From Lunularia cruciata (taxonomy: Eukaryota > Streptophyta > Marchantiopsida > Lunulariales > Lunulariaceae): a DNA stretch of 64,000 nucleotides. The notes beneath the pieces were generated by a model. That model made no database searches. It was not told the origin of the DNA and worked only from the letters and a program-made list of their open reading frames with translations. Shown here piece by piece: positions 10,627-21,660 of the stretch; within the stretch, counting starts at the first letter, position 1, and each line of letters begins with the position of its first letter. The translations under genes were made by a program, and so were the position numbers. The stretch is taken from the NCBI GenBank assembly GCA_948567375.1, contig OX419755.1:31377001-31441000 (forward strand). The letters run 5' to 3'.

Positions 10627-12648
10627 ATAAGGATTGTGTTTGATCTAAATGAAGTTAAATGGAGTTGGACCCAATCAAGTTGAGCTAATTGAAGTTAAGT
10701 AGGGTTGGATTTGATTAGCTTGGTAGAAACATTGGAGGTAGAAACGTAGGAGAAGTTATGATTTGTAATTTGAATCATACCAGACAATTTCTAATTTGTA
10801 ATCTTAGTCATTGGCAATAATCTTGGTCATGTAGAGTTAAGCATGATTGATATAATTTTTTATTATGAGGCAAAGATTGGAACTTGATGTCTAAGGTAGT
10901 TGTCAATGCATACCACTTTGAAGTAGAGGTGTTTGAATGAGGATAAATGATAAAAATGAACATCAAAGTGTTTAAAGCTAGTATCATAGATAACATCCCT
11001 AAGTTTTGGAAGTTGAGTGGGTAAAATCTACTATTCACAATGGATTGAGCCTTATAATTGATATTCATATTGAGCTATAAATATGATTATTTCTAGTGGA
11101 ATTGATCAAGTCAACAAAGATAGTTACAAAGTTGAGCAAGGAATCAAGCAACAAAGACACAATGAAGCATAAAGCAAGTTGGTCACTATTTTGAGGACTT
11201 GGCAAAGCATGAGTACAATAGAGTAAGAAAGGCAAAGCTTGAAAATAGTAGAGTAAAAATGTAAATTAATCGGATAGAAGTGACCATTTATTGAGCTTTT
11301 TGAGCTCCCAAGGATTGGCAGTGGTATAAAGAAGAGAAAGAAGCTCACATTCTTTCCAATTCAAAATTTCTCCTCTACAAAAATGGTAACCCTACCAAAT
11401 TCCTTCAACCATAAGGGAATAGAAGCATACTTTTGAGAAGAGTGAAAAAAGAAGGAGAGATATTAAAGGAGAAAACAAGTGAAGAATGTACAAAGATTTT
11501 GAGGATCTAGGTCTTGGATCTCTTGTGGTGGTAGAAATTGATATTTCGGCAAATCTCCTTATAACATCAGTATAAGCATCATCAAAGGGAGATTAGGATC
11601 AATAGTTGTGAATCCTTCATCCAAGAGGTTTTACTAGAAGGTGGAGGTACATTGGAGCCAAATGAAACCTTCCAAGGTTGTAGATACACTCTTTTTGTAT
11701 CTCCTACTTGTCTTTCATATTGTTATGTATCTATTTTAAGTCTTATGTTGATTCTTTGCTATTTTTGTGGCATTTGTAGGTCCAGTCTGTAGTCTTTGTA
11801 TTGATTGAGCCTTTTGTATTCTCCTCTCTATTTCAGCTTTTATTTGTGTTGGATGTTCCATGCCTTAATTATGTATCATTTTTTGTCTCTTGGGTTTTGG
11901 ATGTCTTTTCTATAGACCACTCTTTGATGCTTCTACTTTACTCTTGGTCATGGGTAGCTAGAGGAACTACCAGAGGTGAGGCTCCTCATCTAGCACCCCA
12001 TATCCTTATGCACATTTAGAGAGAGGATCTCACTATCAATTGTCTTAACATACTCCTATTGTGGCCCATGTTCTTGATGGTTTCACCTGCAATATCTTAC
12101 CACATCTTTTTCCCTACTCGGAGGAGGAACTCACCTTGTTGATTCTCCTATAGAGGATCCCATACCCAGCCTCATCTCTTGACCATGATCTTGCTTCACA
12201 CTTCTATAGATCCACTATCACTCAAGAGTCATGCCACCTTACTCTACAAACCTTCCTCTACTATAGTGATGTATCCTTTCCCCTACTTTTGTAGATTGTC
12301 CTTTGCTTCATATCCAAATCCCTCCTCCAATGCACTTAGTACATCCATATATACCACCCCACTAGCAACCTACATAATTATGTCTAGATTGCTCATGGGT
12401 GGTTATTGGTTTAGCACAATATCAAGGGCTTGTTAGATGCTTACGTATTAGGGTAGAGGTTGCCACTCCTCTTCTTCCACCAAACCTCCTTTATACACCC
12501 ATCCTTTCTCTTTCAAGCTCCACCAAACTCTTATTCATGGTCACATTCCATGGACCCAAGCATTCTTACTAGGTTTACCTAGACCTTGTATGGATACCAA
12601 GCCATGCCTATGCCACTACAACAACTAGTGGGCTTCACATTCTCCATC
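10627..12648. other. No recognisable gene; old degenerate sequence
   Basis: About 2 kb with no convincing ORF, RNA gene or repeat match elsewhere in the window. All short frames lack family features. 11350-11780 is mildly purine-rich, and 12000-12640 is pyrimidine-rich with short open stretches on both strands. It is the left flank of the copy D insertion, so its original right neighbour is 39276 onward. It may be eroded transposon sequence, but I cannot assign it. Confidence 0.5.
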
Positions 12649-12653
12649 ATATT

Positions 12654-12846
12654 TGTCATGCATATATACATTGCTACACAACATACATCACTATCAACAT
12701 CATACACAATAGAAGCACAACTCACACATAAGTCATACATGGACTCTCAAGTACCACAATTTCAATCAGTTTGTTCACAACTCAAATCACTCTCAATCAG
12801 ATGAGTACTTGATTTTTCACTCAATAATTTGCCAACAATTGGACAC
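12654..12846 (-). repeat. Copy D terminal B2 repeat and distal part of A2
   Basis: Read on the - strand, 12846-12764 is the last 80 or so bases of repeat A2 (AATTGTTGGCAAATTATTGAG ... ending CTGATT). Then 12758-12654 is the 105-bp B repeat (TGTGGTACTTGAGAG ... CATGACA). The remainder of A2 resumes at 23003, on the far side of copy C. Confidence 0.85.
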
Positions 12847-13297
12847 TGTCACGCCATTTGTAGTGCCGCATCTAGATGCTTGAACACTGGAGTTCCAGTG
12901 ATAGTAGTTAGAGTTATTCTAGCAGTTTCTCAAAGACTACTTTCCAATGGTTAGATTTTGTGTTCGGGGTACTGACTTCACGGTGGGGTCCACCGTCACT
13001 TTGCACCGTTTGCACCGTTGAGTGTGCCGTCAGTAGGACCGTTAGGGTTTCAGTGCTAGCTCGAGTCCAGGGGGTATAGTTTCGAAGTGAGCTCCAGAGA
13101 GCTCACTTCTCTGATGTTGAGCCTTCAAGTTCCTGGCTATGGTGGACAAAGGCCGGCGAGCGTCACCTAGATTCTCTATGCTTGAGTGGGTGTGGCTTGA
13201 CTGTAATCAATGCCCAGTTTTTGGCAGTTTATAGAGTGAGAGATCAAGTACTGATCTGAGTTGAGTTGAGTTGAGAGTGTTAAGCAATCTGATTACA
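12847..13297 (+). repeat. Copy C repeat A1
   Basis: Starts TGTCACGCCATTTG and ends CAATCTGATTA(CA). It is 449 bp to the last shared base and the same length as A2 at 22444-22892. Differences between the two are mostly C/T and G/A transitions. No B repeat precedes it; the left neighbour is copy D sequence. Confidence 0.9.
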
Positions 13298-13529
13298 TCA
13301 GAGAAGTGAAGTCAGGGGGAAATTGGGTGTAGGAACTGTGAATGTTGGTGGTATCTCCAAGCTCGGTGGATCGTGGTAGCTCAATTCAAGTTCAGTGTTT
13401 CCCTAGTGTGCAGAAGCTCGTTCAAGTGATGCAGATTTGGCAGTTAGGCAGATGGTGTGCGGAAGGGCTGGCCAAATTTTAAGCAAAGAAGGAGCAATTT
13501 TCGAGCAGTGTTGTGATTTTGAGCTCAAG

Positions 13530-14088
13530 AGGTGAAGGCAAGACCAATTTGCTACGAGTTGGGCTCAGATAGTCAAATTGAAGGTGGAGTTGGGAAGCTC
13601 TTCTCATGAAATTGTGATTTGGAAAAACCCGTTTTGTCATTTTGGCTCGAGTGGAAAGTTAGCGGGGGATTTGGCGGACAACCATCTTGAGGGTTTACAT
13701 CAGATTTTGGGCCAGATTTGGAGGAGTTTCGCTTGTTTGGAGGAGTTTTGCAAATTTTGGAGGAGGTTTGAAGTGGCAACAAGAAAGGCCTCAGGAGGTG
13801 AAGGCAAGATCAATTTGCTGCGAGTTGGGCTCAGAAAGACAAATTGAAGGTGGAGTTGGGAAGCTCTTCTCATGAAATTGTGATTTAGAAAAACCCGTTT
13901 TGTCAATTTGGCTCGAGTGGAAAGTTAGTGAGGGATTTGGCGGACAGCCATCTTTAGGATTTATGTCAGATTTTGGGCCAGATTTGGAGGAGTTTTTGCT
14001 GTTTGGCCAGATTTGGAGGAGTTTCGCTAGTTTGGAGGAGTTTCACAAATTTTGGAGGAGGTTTGAAGTGGCAACAAGAAAGGCCTCA
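13530..14088 (+). repeat. Imperfect tandem duplication, unit about 266 bp
   Basis: Unit one is 13530-13795 and unit two is 13796-14088; both open AGGTGAAGGCAAGA and end GAAAGGCCTCA. Unit two has an extra internal GGCCAGATTTGGAGGAGTTT-type step. Short frames on both strands here are repeat shadows. Confidence 0.85.
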
Positions 14089-14251
14089 TTTGGGCGTTTA
14101 GAGGCTTCAAGGCATAAGGTTGTGGGCTATGAGAGGCTACGAATGCCTAGAAGTGCCAGAAATCCAGCTTGCTGGCGTGAGGCTAGCTAGTTTAGAGTAG
14201 ATCTTGGTCATTGGTTGGCAAAATCTGCCTTTCCTGCTAGATTGTGTGCAA

Positions 14252-14312
14252 TAGGGTTTGACCCCTAGATCTCTTGTTCTTAGACTGGTGCCCTAGCCAA
14301 CTAGTCCACCCT
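14252..14312 (-). other. Degraded tRNA-like sequence in antisense
   Basis: On the - strand the run reads GGGTGGACTAGTTGGCTAGG, then GCACCAGTCTAAGAAC, then GGGGTCAAACCC. This resembles a tRNA D-arm/A-box, an anticodon arm and a T-arm/B-box, closest by eye to plant tRNA-Leu. Arms are imperfect and the acceptor stem does not close, so it is not a functional tRNA. It could be a SINE remnant or chance. Confidence 0.3.
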
Positions 14313-14840
14313 CAGTTGTTGTCATAGTGACTGTGCAATTGTTATCTATACACAAGTAGCTTTGGCTAGGAGAGGCAGTTTGATCCCATTCTTGGTAATC
14401 CTGGTAGCTTAGAACTTAGATACGAACTGCTCTTATGTCAAATGCCAAATGGTGGCAGAGTCAGTCCTGTGTTGTGTTATGAGATGGAGGGTTTTTGTTT
14501 AGATTTCTTGTGATTGGATCCCCTCCATTCTCTGCTTCCTGTTTGTGCACCACGTTTGTGTGAGGTGCCCTGATTTTTGAGCGTTGGTGCTCTGGTGTGC
14601 TCTCGGTGGTGAGGCTGGAGTGATGACCAGTCAGACTATCTTTGTTTCTCTCCGGTGAGGCAGGAAGTGATGACCTGCAGACCGTGAGAGTGCGTGTTAT
14701 GATGGCAGGTTACAGGTTGCACTTCCCCTAGTGTAGTTATCTCGGTTAGAGTTACATTAGTGGGTGGTGCTTAGTTGGTGTTGGCATATGGTGGTGTTGG
14801 CACTTGGTGGGGTACTTGCGGTTGCAACTTGTGGTAGCAG

Positions 14841-16980
14841 TTGGTGGTTCGGGTTTGCTGTTGTGGTTACTTTGTCAAGACGGAGTTCTTTGGAGATTCT
14901 AGAGGATTTAGCCCTACGGTACGCAGTGGGTTTACTCGGAGTGGTGCTCGGTATCAGCCTGTATCTCAGGTCCCAATGAGGAAGGAGATTGACTCTGAGT
15001 TGGAGTTTGACACAAGAGCTGATTCAGTTGAGAGTGCACTTGGTGTGTCCGCACCGTTGTTGTGGGACATGGACGAGATTTATGGGGCCTCCAAAGGCCC
15101 TAGGCGTTACTTTGGTACAGTGGGTACCATTGAGTTGGATGACTTCATCCAAGAGTTTGATAGTTGGTGTGATCTGCAGCAGATGCGGAACCCGACTTTG
15201 TTCACACCCTTCATGGCATGGAAGAGGTTGTTTCAGCATCTGGAGGGTCCGCCACTGGATGACTACCATGAGTTCAAGAGAGCTCATTTGGAGGAGATTG
15301 AGTTATGGAGACAGTATTGGTCTCCACACTATGTCTCCATCATTTCAGGCTCGGTGGCCAGGAGTAGATCGGCTGTACCCCCAAGTTCTAGCTCGAGTAG
15401 TGTTGGTGGAGCTAATGGAGGTGCACTAGTTGGAGATAGTGCTACTACGAGTGGAGGTACCGCTGTAGGAGGTGGTGTGGTACTGGGGTTTAACCTCATG
15501 GTGGAGTTCTTTCTATGTTTGAGGCAGAACTACCAGGAAGTACGGATTGACAAGCTGAGGAGCTTGCAAGAGTTCCAGCGGAAGGCTGGAGAGAGCCTAC
15601 GCAAGGCATACACTCGCATGAGGCGACTGATCAGTTTCACTTAGGGAGTTACTGAGGCCCAGGCAGTCCAGTTTTGGTATGGGATACTAGACAGGGAGTT
15701 GCGACGTAGAGTTCGTGATGCTATGTTGTTGCAGGCTACTTCACCCACTTTGGCAGTAGTCTTTGGTTTGGCTGAGCGTATTGAGCTCAACATGGTGGAG
15801 GAGAGAGAGGTGACATCTGGATTTGGTAGGGAGACCTCATCCACGGCTGTGACTTCTTCTAGAGTGCAGCAGAGTGCACCACGCCTAGTTGGTTTTCGAG
15901 GACAGGGTAGACAGCCCAGATCCTATGGAGCAAGTGGAGGGCCTAGTGGAGTTAGACCCTTACCCTCATTTTTGAGTCAGTAGCAGCCAGTGAGTGGTGG
16001 TGTTGCTTGTTGGACTTGTGGTGGACCTCACCATAGGAGAGAGTGTACTCAGGGTAGCAGACCTGATACCTCTGGTGCATCACAGCCAACACAGAGGCAG
16101 TGTGAGCATTGCCACAGATTTGGTCACACTAGTGACCGGTGTTTTGACCTACACCCGGAGTTATGGAGTGGTAGGGCTGCTATGGCAGGTAGTAGAGGAG
16201 CTCCAATTCATGGAGGACAAGGTGGTAGAGGTGGTGGTAGAGGATCTACCCCTAGAAGGGATGTAGTACATGCCCTTACTTCTGACACAACTATGGCTAC
16301 TCGGATTGAGCAGTTGGAGCAGAGATTGGCTAGTATGGCTATTGCTCAAAGGAGATCAGATTTGGGTGCTGAGGCTTCCACCTCATATGCTGGTGATAGA
16401 GATGCTTTGGACTTCATGTGCGGAGCAGCACAACTGGATGCATCTACAGCAGTGACTAGGAGTGCAATACGTGCTCTAGAGCCTAGAGGAGCATCAGTGG
16501 AGTTGGACCCACAGAGAGGAGAGGTTGGAAGACAGGTCAGACTTCCCCAGTCCTTCATGCTATTTGAGGCATTGCAGACGACATCCATGGTTTCTAGATG
16601 TCCCAATGTAGGTGTGGTAGGTGGTGATGGAGTACATGATGGACTACTTGCTAGTCAGCCACCTACTACTACACAGACTGAGTCTAGCATGATGTTGGGG
16701 GCGGCTCAGCTGATTATGCGGCATCCTTTGTTTTCAGCCAGTGACATGTTTACATTGGGAGTTGACCCAACCCCAGTATTCCAGTTGGCTGCCACGTTGT
16801 GTGAGAGTAGGGATGGTGCAGTTCCTACTACTAGAGCAGAGGTGGTTGGTAGTGGAGCTGACTTGGTTGAGGAGCATGGGATCCGTTCAGCGACTAGTGG
16901 TTTATGGCATGCAGTAGCGGCTAGACTAGAGGAGTTGCCAACTAGACCGGCCTTTGAGAGAGCATGGTTTACACCTGGTG
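14841..16980 (+). pseudogene. gag: Copy C gag with two zinc knuckles
   Basis: Same frame throughout, interrupted by TAG at 15642 and 15981. The N-terminal part (about 15000-15640) has a Ty3 gag-like helical stretch: LDDFIQEFDSWCDLQ, FMAWKRLFQHLEG, then LRSLQEFQRKAGESLRKAYTR. A serine/glycine-rich insert lies at 15365-15480. Zinc knuckle one starts at 16008 (CWTCGGPHHRREC, slightly irregular). Knuckle two at 16101-16142 is canonical CX2CX4HX4C (CEHCHRFGHTSDRC). A Gly/Arg-rich tail (GGRGGGRG) follows, typical of RNA-binding nucleocapsid. The downstream 16280-16980 segment is an uncharacterised linker before protease. The true start codon is uncertain. Confidence 0.8.
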
Positions 16981-17660
16981 TTGTCCTATTGGATAACCAA
17001 AGGGGGATTTTTTGTTTGATGGGACCTTCAAGGAAGGTCTATACACCACAAAGAGTCTTGTTAGACTATGGTGCATAGCCCTTTATGTTGGGGAAGGCTG
17101 CAATTGTCGGTCTGGAGTTATGGAAGACCGATGTGGAGAGGTGTCCATTTCAGATCTAGACATCTCTTTGTGGTGGTTTGACATAGTACATCACACGTGG
17201 AGAGCTTGTTGTCCAAGTTCAGCCTGGTCATCCGATTGATAGCTCGGTGGTGAGAGCTCAGGCTATTGTGACGATAGCTAAGTCATATGATGTGCTAGTT
17301 GGGGGAGCAATGTTATACCCCATGGGTTTCAGCATTGACTATTGGGAGGAGACAACCTCTTATAGACCTGGTTGGCAATCTGGTGAGGGACAGGTATGTC
17401 GCCTACCAGTACGCTTTAGTAGTGGCAGTCTTGGCTCACTACAGTCCAGGACCATGGCAACATCAGTTTTAGCTTTCAGTGGTGCAATTACTTGGCCTAG
17501 TGACTTGTTGGAGGGGAACGCCCATGCAGAGGATACTCTAGTACCAAAGGAGATCACTCGGCTTTGGAGTACTAGTGGGATTGTTCCATCCACCTTGGAT
17601 GTTCCATTGTGGAGTTCAGAGGAGGCATTGCAGCAGCATGCAGATCAGTTGATGCAGTAG
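16981..17660 (+). pseudogene. Copy C retropepsin-like aspartic protease
   Basis: VLLDYGA at 17055-17075 sits where retropepsins have D-S/T-G-A; here the second residue is Tyr. The next codon is a TAG stop, and more TAGs lie at 17157 and 17184. The C-terminal block SYDVLVGGAMLYPMGFSIDYW near 17280-17345 resembles the ILG/hydrophobic-Gly motif that closes the protease fold. The segment 17380-17660 has no recognised motif and links to the methyltransferase. In an intact element the enzyme would cut the polyprotein. Assignment is moderate: order and motif pair support it. Confidence 0.68.
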
Positions 17661-18960
17661 GCTTGGAGTGGAGCCTTCTTACCATCAGGAGATGAGTGTG
17701 AGGATGAGCCTCCAAAGGCGATTGCTTTGACACCTCTGGATACCACACTCATTGCTTGGCAGTATCCAGTAAAGGGGATATGCCTATTGGAGTTGTTTGG
17801 TGGGATCAACACCAAACTAGCTGCGGTGTTACAAGCGGGTATCCGAGTATAGAGGTACTTGTATGTAGAGAGGGATGAGACTGCTAGGCAAGTCTCTCTA
17901 CATCATGTGGCACACTTGGCCTATCGGTATCCGGAGTTATTACTGATGTTAGCAGTCAGAGGTTACCAGAAGGCCTTACTAGGAGACATTTCCTTACTGG
18001 GGGCGCATGACCTAGAGAGACATGGGCCTATTCACTTGGTGATTTCTGGATGGCCATGTCAGGGACATACACGTGCGGGCCACGGTTTGGGTCTTCAGGA
18101 TCCTTGTTTTGGTGTGTTTTGGGAGATGTTACGGATATTACGACATCTCCAAGTTTCATCAGTCTGTTTCTCCAACTTACCTTTTGGAGAACGTTCCTTT
18201 GTCGGGTGATTCTTGCACTAGAGTGGTGGTGAGTACACATCAGGTCCATTCTTGGATGGGACCCGCTGTATTGTTAGATGCAGCCAGAGTGGGATCACAA
18301 GCTCATTGTCTTCGTCTTTGGTGGACGAACCTCTTACCCAAAGAGGTTCTACAACGCGCTTATGATGAGATTCAGCGACTTGACCACATCCTTGTTGATG
18401 ATATCTTGGATGTTGGGCGTCAGTCTCAGACAGTGGTAGTGGCTGATAGGTCACCTATGGCAGTGGTGAACCTAGTTGGACAGCCTAGAGTCACATTTCC
18501 GACACTCATGAGTTTCCCAAGCTCTCATGCTTTTCGAGAGGGAGGACCTGGACTTGTTTGGGACTCACAGTTATAGCAGTTGGTGGAGCCCAATGCGGAT
18601 GAGAGAGAGCGGGTGATGGGTTTTCGCACCGGTATTACCGCTGTTCCAGCAGTATCAGAGGCATCCAGGCGTCAGGTGTTAGGTCAGGCTATGGACCTGA
18701 ATTGTTTGACCTGGATTGTGAGCCTTGGCTTGGCAAAGCAATGCAGTATGCACTTGATAGGCATCACCACTCTGACACTTGTGAGCCCTGTGCCTATCGA
18801 GACAATTCAGGCACATGCTGGGGGCGATGGACCAAGTAGACATGGTATTCTTGGGACACATCTAGTAGCTACTAGGGAGAGTGGTCTACTTGGAGTCCAT
18901 CCAGGTGAGCGTGGGCTACTTGGATTACACACTTGGTCCACATGGGATGCAGCTAGAGGA
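17661..18960 (+). pseudogene. Copy C C5-cytosine DNA methyltransferase domain, DNMT3-like
   Basis: Motifs of C5-methyltransferases occur in canonical order. Motif I is LLELFGGINTKLAAVL at 17784 onward (SAM binding). Motif II is YVERDE near 17860. A motif III-like GDISLL follows. Motif IV is SGWPCQGHT with the catalytic Cys codon at 18057-18059. Motif VI is YLLENVP at about 18178-18198. An R-L-W-W-T-N-L-L-P block at about 18316-18342 recalls the RYFWGNLPG region of DNMT3. Motifs IX/X are ERVMGFRTG (from 18610) and RRQVLGQAMDLN (to about 18700). The order is not the rearranged one of plant DRM enzymes. The catalytic residues survive, but a frame change lies at 18140-18180 and TAGs at 17658, 17850 and 18574. 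It lies between protease and RT in the same polyprotein. The function would be cytosine methylation of DNA; the target is unknown. Confidence 0.87.
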
Positions 18961-19062
18961 TGTGTGGAGCTTGCAGCCAAAGTGGTGGGATTTTTTCACA
19001 CAAAGGTTGGGACCTCTAGTGGTCGGGAGCATGACACTATTGCTCCCAAGGGCCTAGTGTAG

Positions 19063-20560
19063 CAGTCAATCAGTACGTCTTCCACTCCTACTACAGTTAT
19101 AGAGGATACTTGGGGGCCAGATCTTGGACCCAAGCTTACTAGAGAAGAAAGACAGAGGGTTTGGAGGTTCTTGAGGAGTCACACGAGTTGTTTTGCCTTC
19201 AGTATGAAGGATTTAGGTGCTCTGAAGGGACCTGGTATACGGATTGAGCTGACTAGCGACACACCAGTTTTCCGACGTCCTTATTGATATAGTGAGATGG
19301 AGAGGACATTGATTCAGAGCCGGAGTAGTGACCTTTTTGAGGCTGGTTTGGTGGAGATTTCACATGGAGAGTATGCATCAGCGACAGTGATGCCAACCAA
19401 GAAGGATATGCATGGCAACTATACAGATAGGCGGATGTGTGGAGATTACCGTCCTATCAACCGATAGACTAGGGCTGATCGGTATGCCATGCCTACACCG
19501 GAGGAGATTTTTGATGCAATTGGGCATGCAAAGGTTTTCAATACTTTGGATCTTTGAGCGGGATATCAACAGTTGCCAATTAGGGAGGAGGATAAGTCCA
19601 AGACAACATTTTGGGCTATTGATCCTCACGGCAAGGATGTGTTATATCAGTGGAGGTTCTTACCATTTGGGTTAAAGAATGCTCCTGCTGAGTTCCAAAG
19701 GGTCATGGATAGGATCCTAGTTGGATTGGATTTTGCTCGGTGCTATATTGATGACATTTTGGTTTATAGCACTACTGTGGAGGAGCATGAGAGACAATTG
19801 TTGGAGATGTTTGAGAGGTGGAGATCTCATGGACTCAAACTACATCTTGGGAAGTGTAGGTTCTTCCACGAGCAGGTTGAGTATTTGGGTCACACTATCT
19901 ACCCCGGAGGACTTGGTGTCCAACAAACCAAGGTGGAGGCTATTGCACGTATTCCTTGGCCTACGGATGTGAGTAGAGTGCAAGCATTCCTTGGGTTGGC
20001 AAACTTCTATTGTCGCTATGTTAGAGGATTTAGTGCCATTGCCAAGGCCTTGACAAAGCTGACCAAGCTTACACAAGAGTGGTGTTGGGGAGATGAGCAG
20101 GAGAGAGCTTTTGTAGAGCTCAAGGAGAGGTTGACATCTGCTCCTATTTTGAGGAGACCAATTAGGGGACGACCATTTCAGGTTCATACTAATTGGAGTA
20201 TGTTGGGGCTTGGAGCAGTGCTCACTCAACATGATGATGAGGAGAAGGAGTTTGTGGTGGCCTATGCTAGTTGCTCCAACAATTCAGTGGAGGCAAAGTA
20301 TAGTTCATTTGAGAGAGAGTGCTTGGCAGCAGTTTGGGCAGTAGCACATTTCCGATGTTACCTATTTGGTAACCCCTTCACTCTCATCAATGATCATCAA
20401 CCACTGAAGTGGTTGATGGAGTCCGACAAGCTTTCAAGGAAGCTTGCATGATGGGCTCTGATTTTACAGGAGTATGATTTCACGGTTGTTCACAAACCTA
20501 GAGTGGTGAACCGTGATGCAGATGGGTTGAGTAGAAACCCATGTCCCAGCCAGCAAGATC
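19063..20560 (+). pseudogene. Copy C reverse transcriptase and RNase H
   Basis: Ty3-type RT in one frame. It contains the N-terminal RIELTSDTPVFRRPY region (TGA at 19285), RMCGDYRPINR (TAG at 19465), then VFNTLDL before a TGA at 19555 where AGYQQLPI continues. The FWAIDPHGK/PFGLKNAPAEFQRVMD stretch lies at 19610-19710, and the catalytic CYIDDILVYS at 19741-19770 has both aspartates intact. The thumb/connection (VEYLGHTI, AFLGLANFYCRYVRGF) is intact. RNase H starts near 20170 but has HTNWS where T-D-A-S is usual, so the first catalytic Asp is Asn. FERECLAAVWAV and NDHQPLKWLM follow. 19573-20451 is an uninterrupted 292-codon stretch. Confidence 0.93.
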
Positions 20561-21660
20561 AGACCAGAGCACGTTGGCATGGTGAGACAGATGAGGAGAT
20601 GGTGCCAGGTTGGCATACATTGGCCTTTCTGTGTATATTTGCAGAGGCATTGGTGGTATCTCTCTCAGTGCATACAAGAGGATTTATTGAGGTCACAGAT
20701 CTAGAGAGTGAATATATCGGTACAGTTCAGCGAGACATTCATGATGATGTCTTAGTGATGGACTATCTTTGCACTAGTGTTGTGGGTGGCACAGTTGGGG
20801 CCAAGGAGAGAGACCATGTTCTTTAGCAAGCCAGACGGTTCAGATTGGAGGGTAGACACCTTTTGCATGTATGGGAGGATGGTAGAGTGCGAGTAGTACC
20901 ACTTCCAACACAAAGACCATAGTTGGTCCGTCATGCTCATGAGGAGCTAGGACATTTTGGAGTAAAGCGTACGTATCGCTTACTCCAGAGTCATTATTGG
21001 TAGCGCGGTATGCAGACCGAGGTACAGCAGTTTGTTGCCAGATGTATGGTTTGTGATCGAGTTAGAGCATCATTCAATGCTCCTACGCCATAGTTACACC
21101 TATTACCTATCATGGGATTGGGTTACCGTTGGAGTTTGGACTTCGCCGGACCTTTATTGCTGACTGTGAGACATCATCGGTACGTTTTGGTGATGGTGGA
21201 GCACTTCTCCAAGTGGATTGAGTTGGTGGCACTTCCTGACAAGTCTAGTGAAGGGACAGCTTACTCGTTTTTGGATCGAGTTCTTAGTCATTTTGGTGCA
21301 CCAGCTAAGGTTTTGACTGATCAGGGTACAGAGTTCTTGGGGGAGTTTCAGGTCTTGTGTGACAAGGCTTTGATTGATCATCACACTACATCCCAAGATC
21401 ACCCCAAGGCAGATGGCTTAGCAAAGAGAGTGGTTCAGACGGTGAAGAGAGGATTGCGAAAGTATGGTTTGCAGAGAGGCCACTTGGGAGATTGGGATCT
21501 CCAGTTACCTTGGTTGGCCATGGGCTATTGGTTCAGCCGGCAAGCCTCCTTAGCATCCTTCTCTCCATACTTTCTACTCTATGGACAAGATCCAGATTTA
21601 CTTGCAGCCATTCGTCGAGATGCTACTATAGTTTTGGACTTGGATGACCTCGATGTATAG
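20561..21660 (+). pseudogene. Copy C DDE integrase
   Basis: The linker 20561-20890 is followed by an HHCC zinc domain at about 20930-21060 (HAHEELGHFGVKRTYRLLQ ... CMVCDRVRA). The core catalytic residues are Asp at 21139 (WSLDFAGP) and Asp at 21319 (LTDQGTEF). The third position, in GLAKRVVQ at 21424, is Lys instead of Glu, while copy D still has GLVERV there. Stops are TAG at 20824, 20920, 21001, 21091 and 21658. The integrase would insert element DNA into the genome with a short staggered cut, in keeping with the 4-5 bp duplications seen around C and D. Confidence 0.9.

Larger units (their letters stand above)
13298..14840 (+). other. Copy C leader (untranslated) region
   Basis: About 1.5 kb between repeat A1 and the gag frame with no plausible protein. 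ATCAGAG at 13298-13303, just after GATTAC, could be the remnant of a TGGTATCAGAGC primer site, but the TGG is missing. The block 13300-13420 (including AAGCTCGGTGGATCGTGG) is conserved in copy D at about 38690-38810. The rest holds an imperfect 266-bp tandem duplication and a tRNA-like stretch, listed separately. Confidence 0.6.

Noticed and set aside
13573-14190. Several overlapping frames of 60-96 codons on both strands
   Set aside because: They follow the 266-bp leader duplication and lack conserved residues.
17661-18960. Host DRM-type methyltransferase gene captured as a whole
   Set aside because: Motif order is I to X rather than the rearranged DRM order, no introns or UBA domains are seen, and the frame is continuous with protease and RT.
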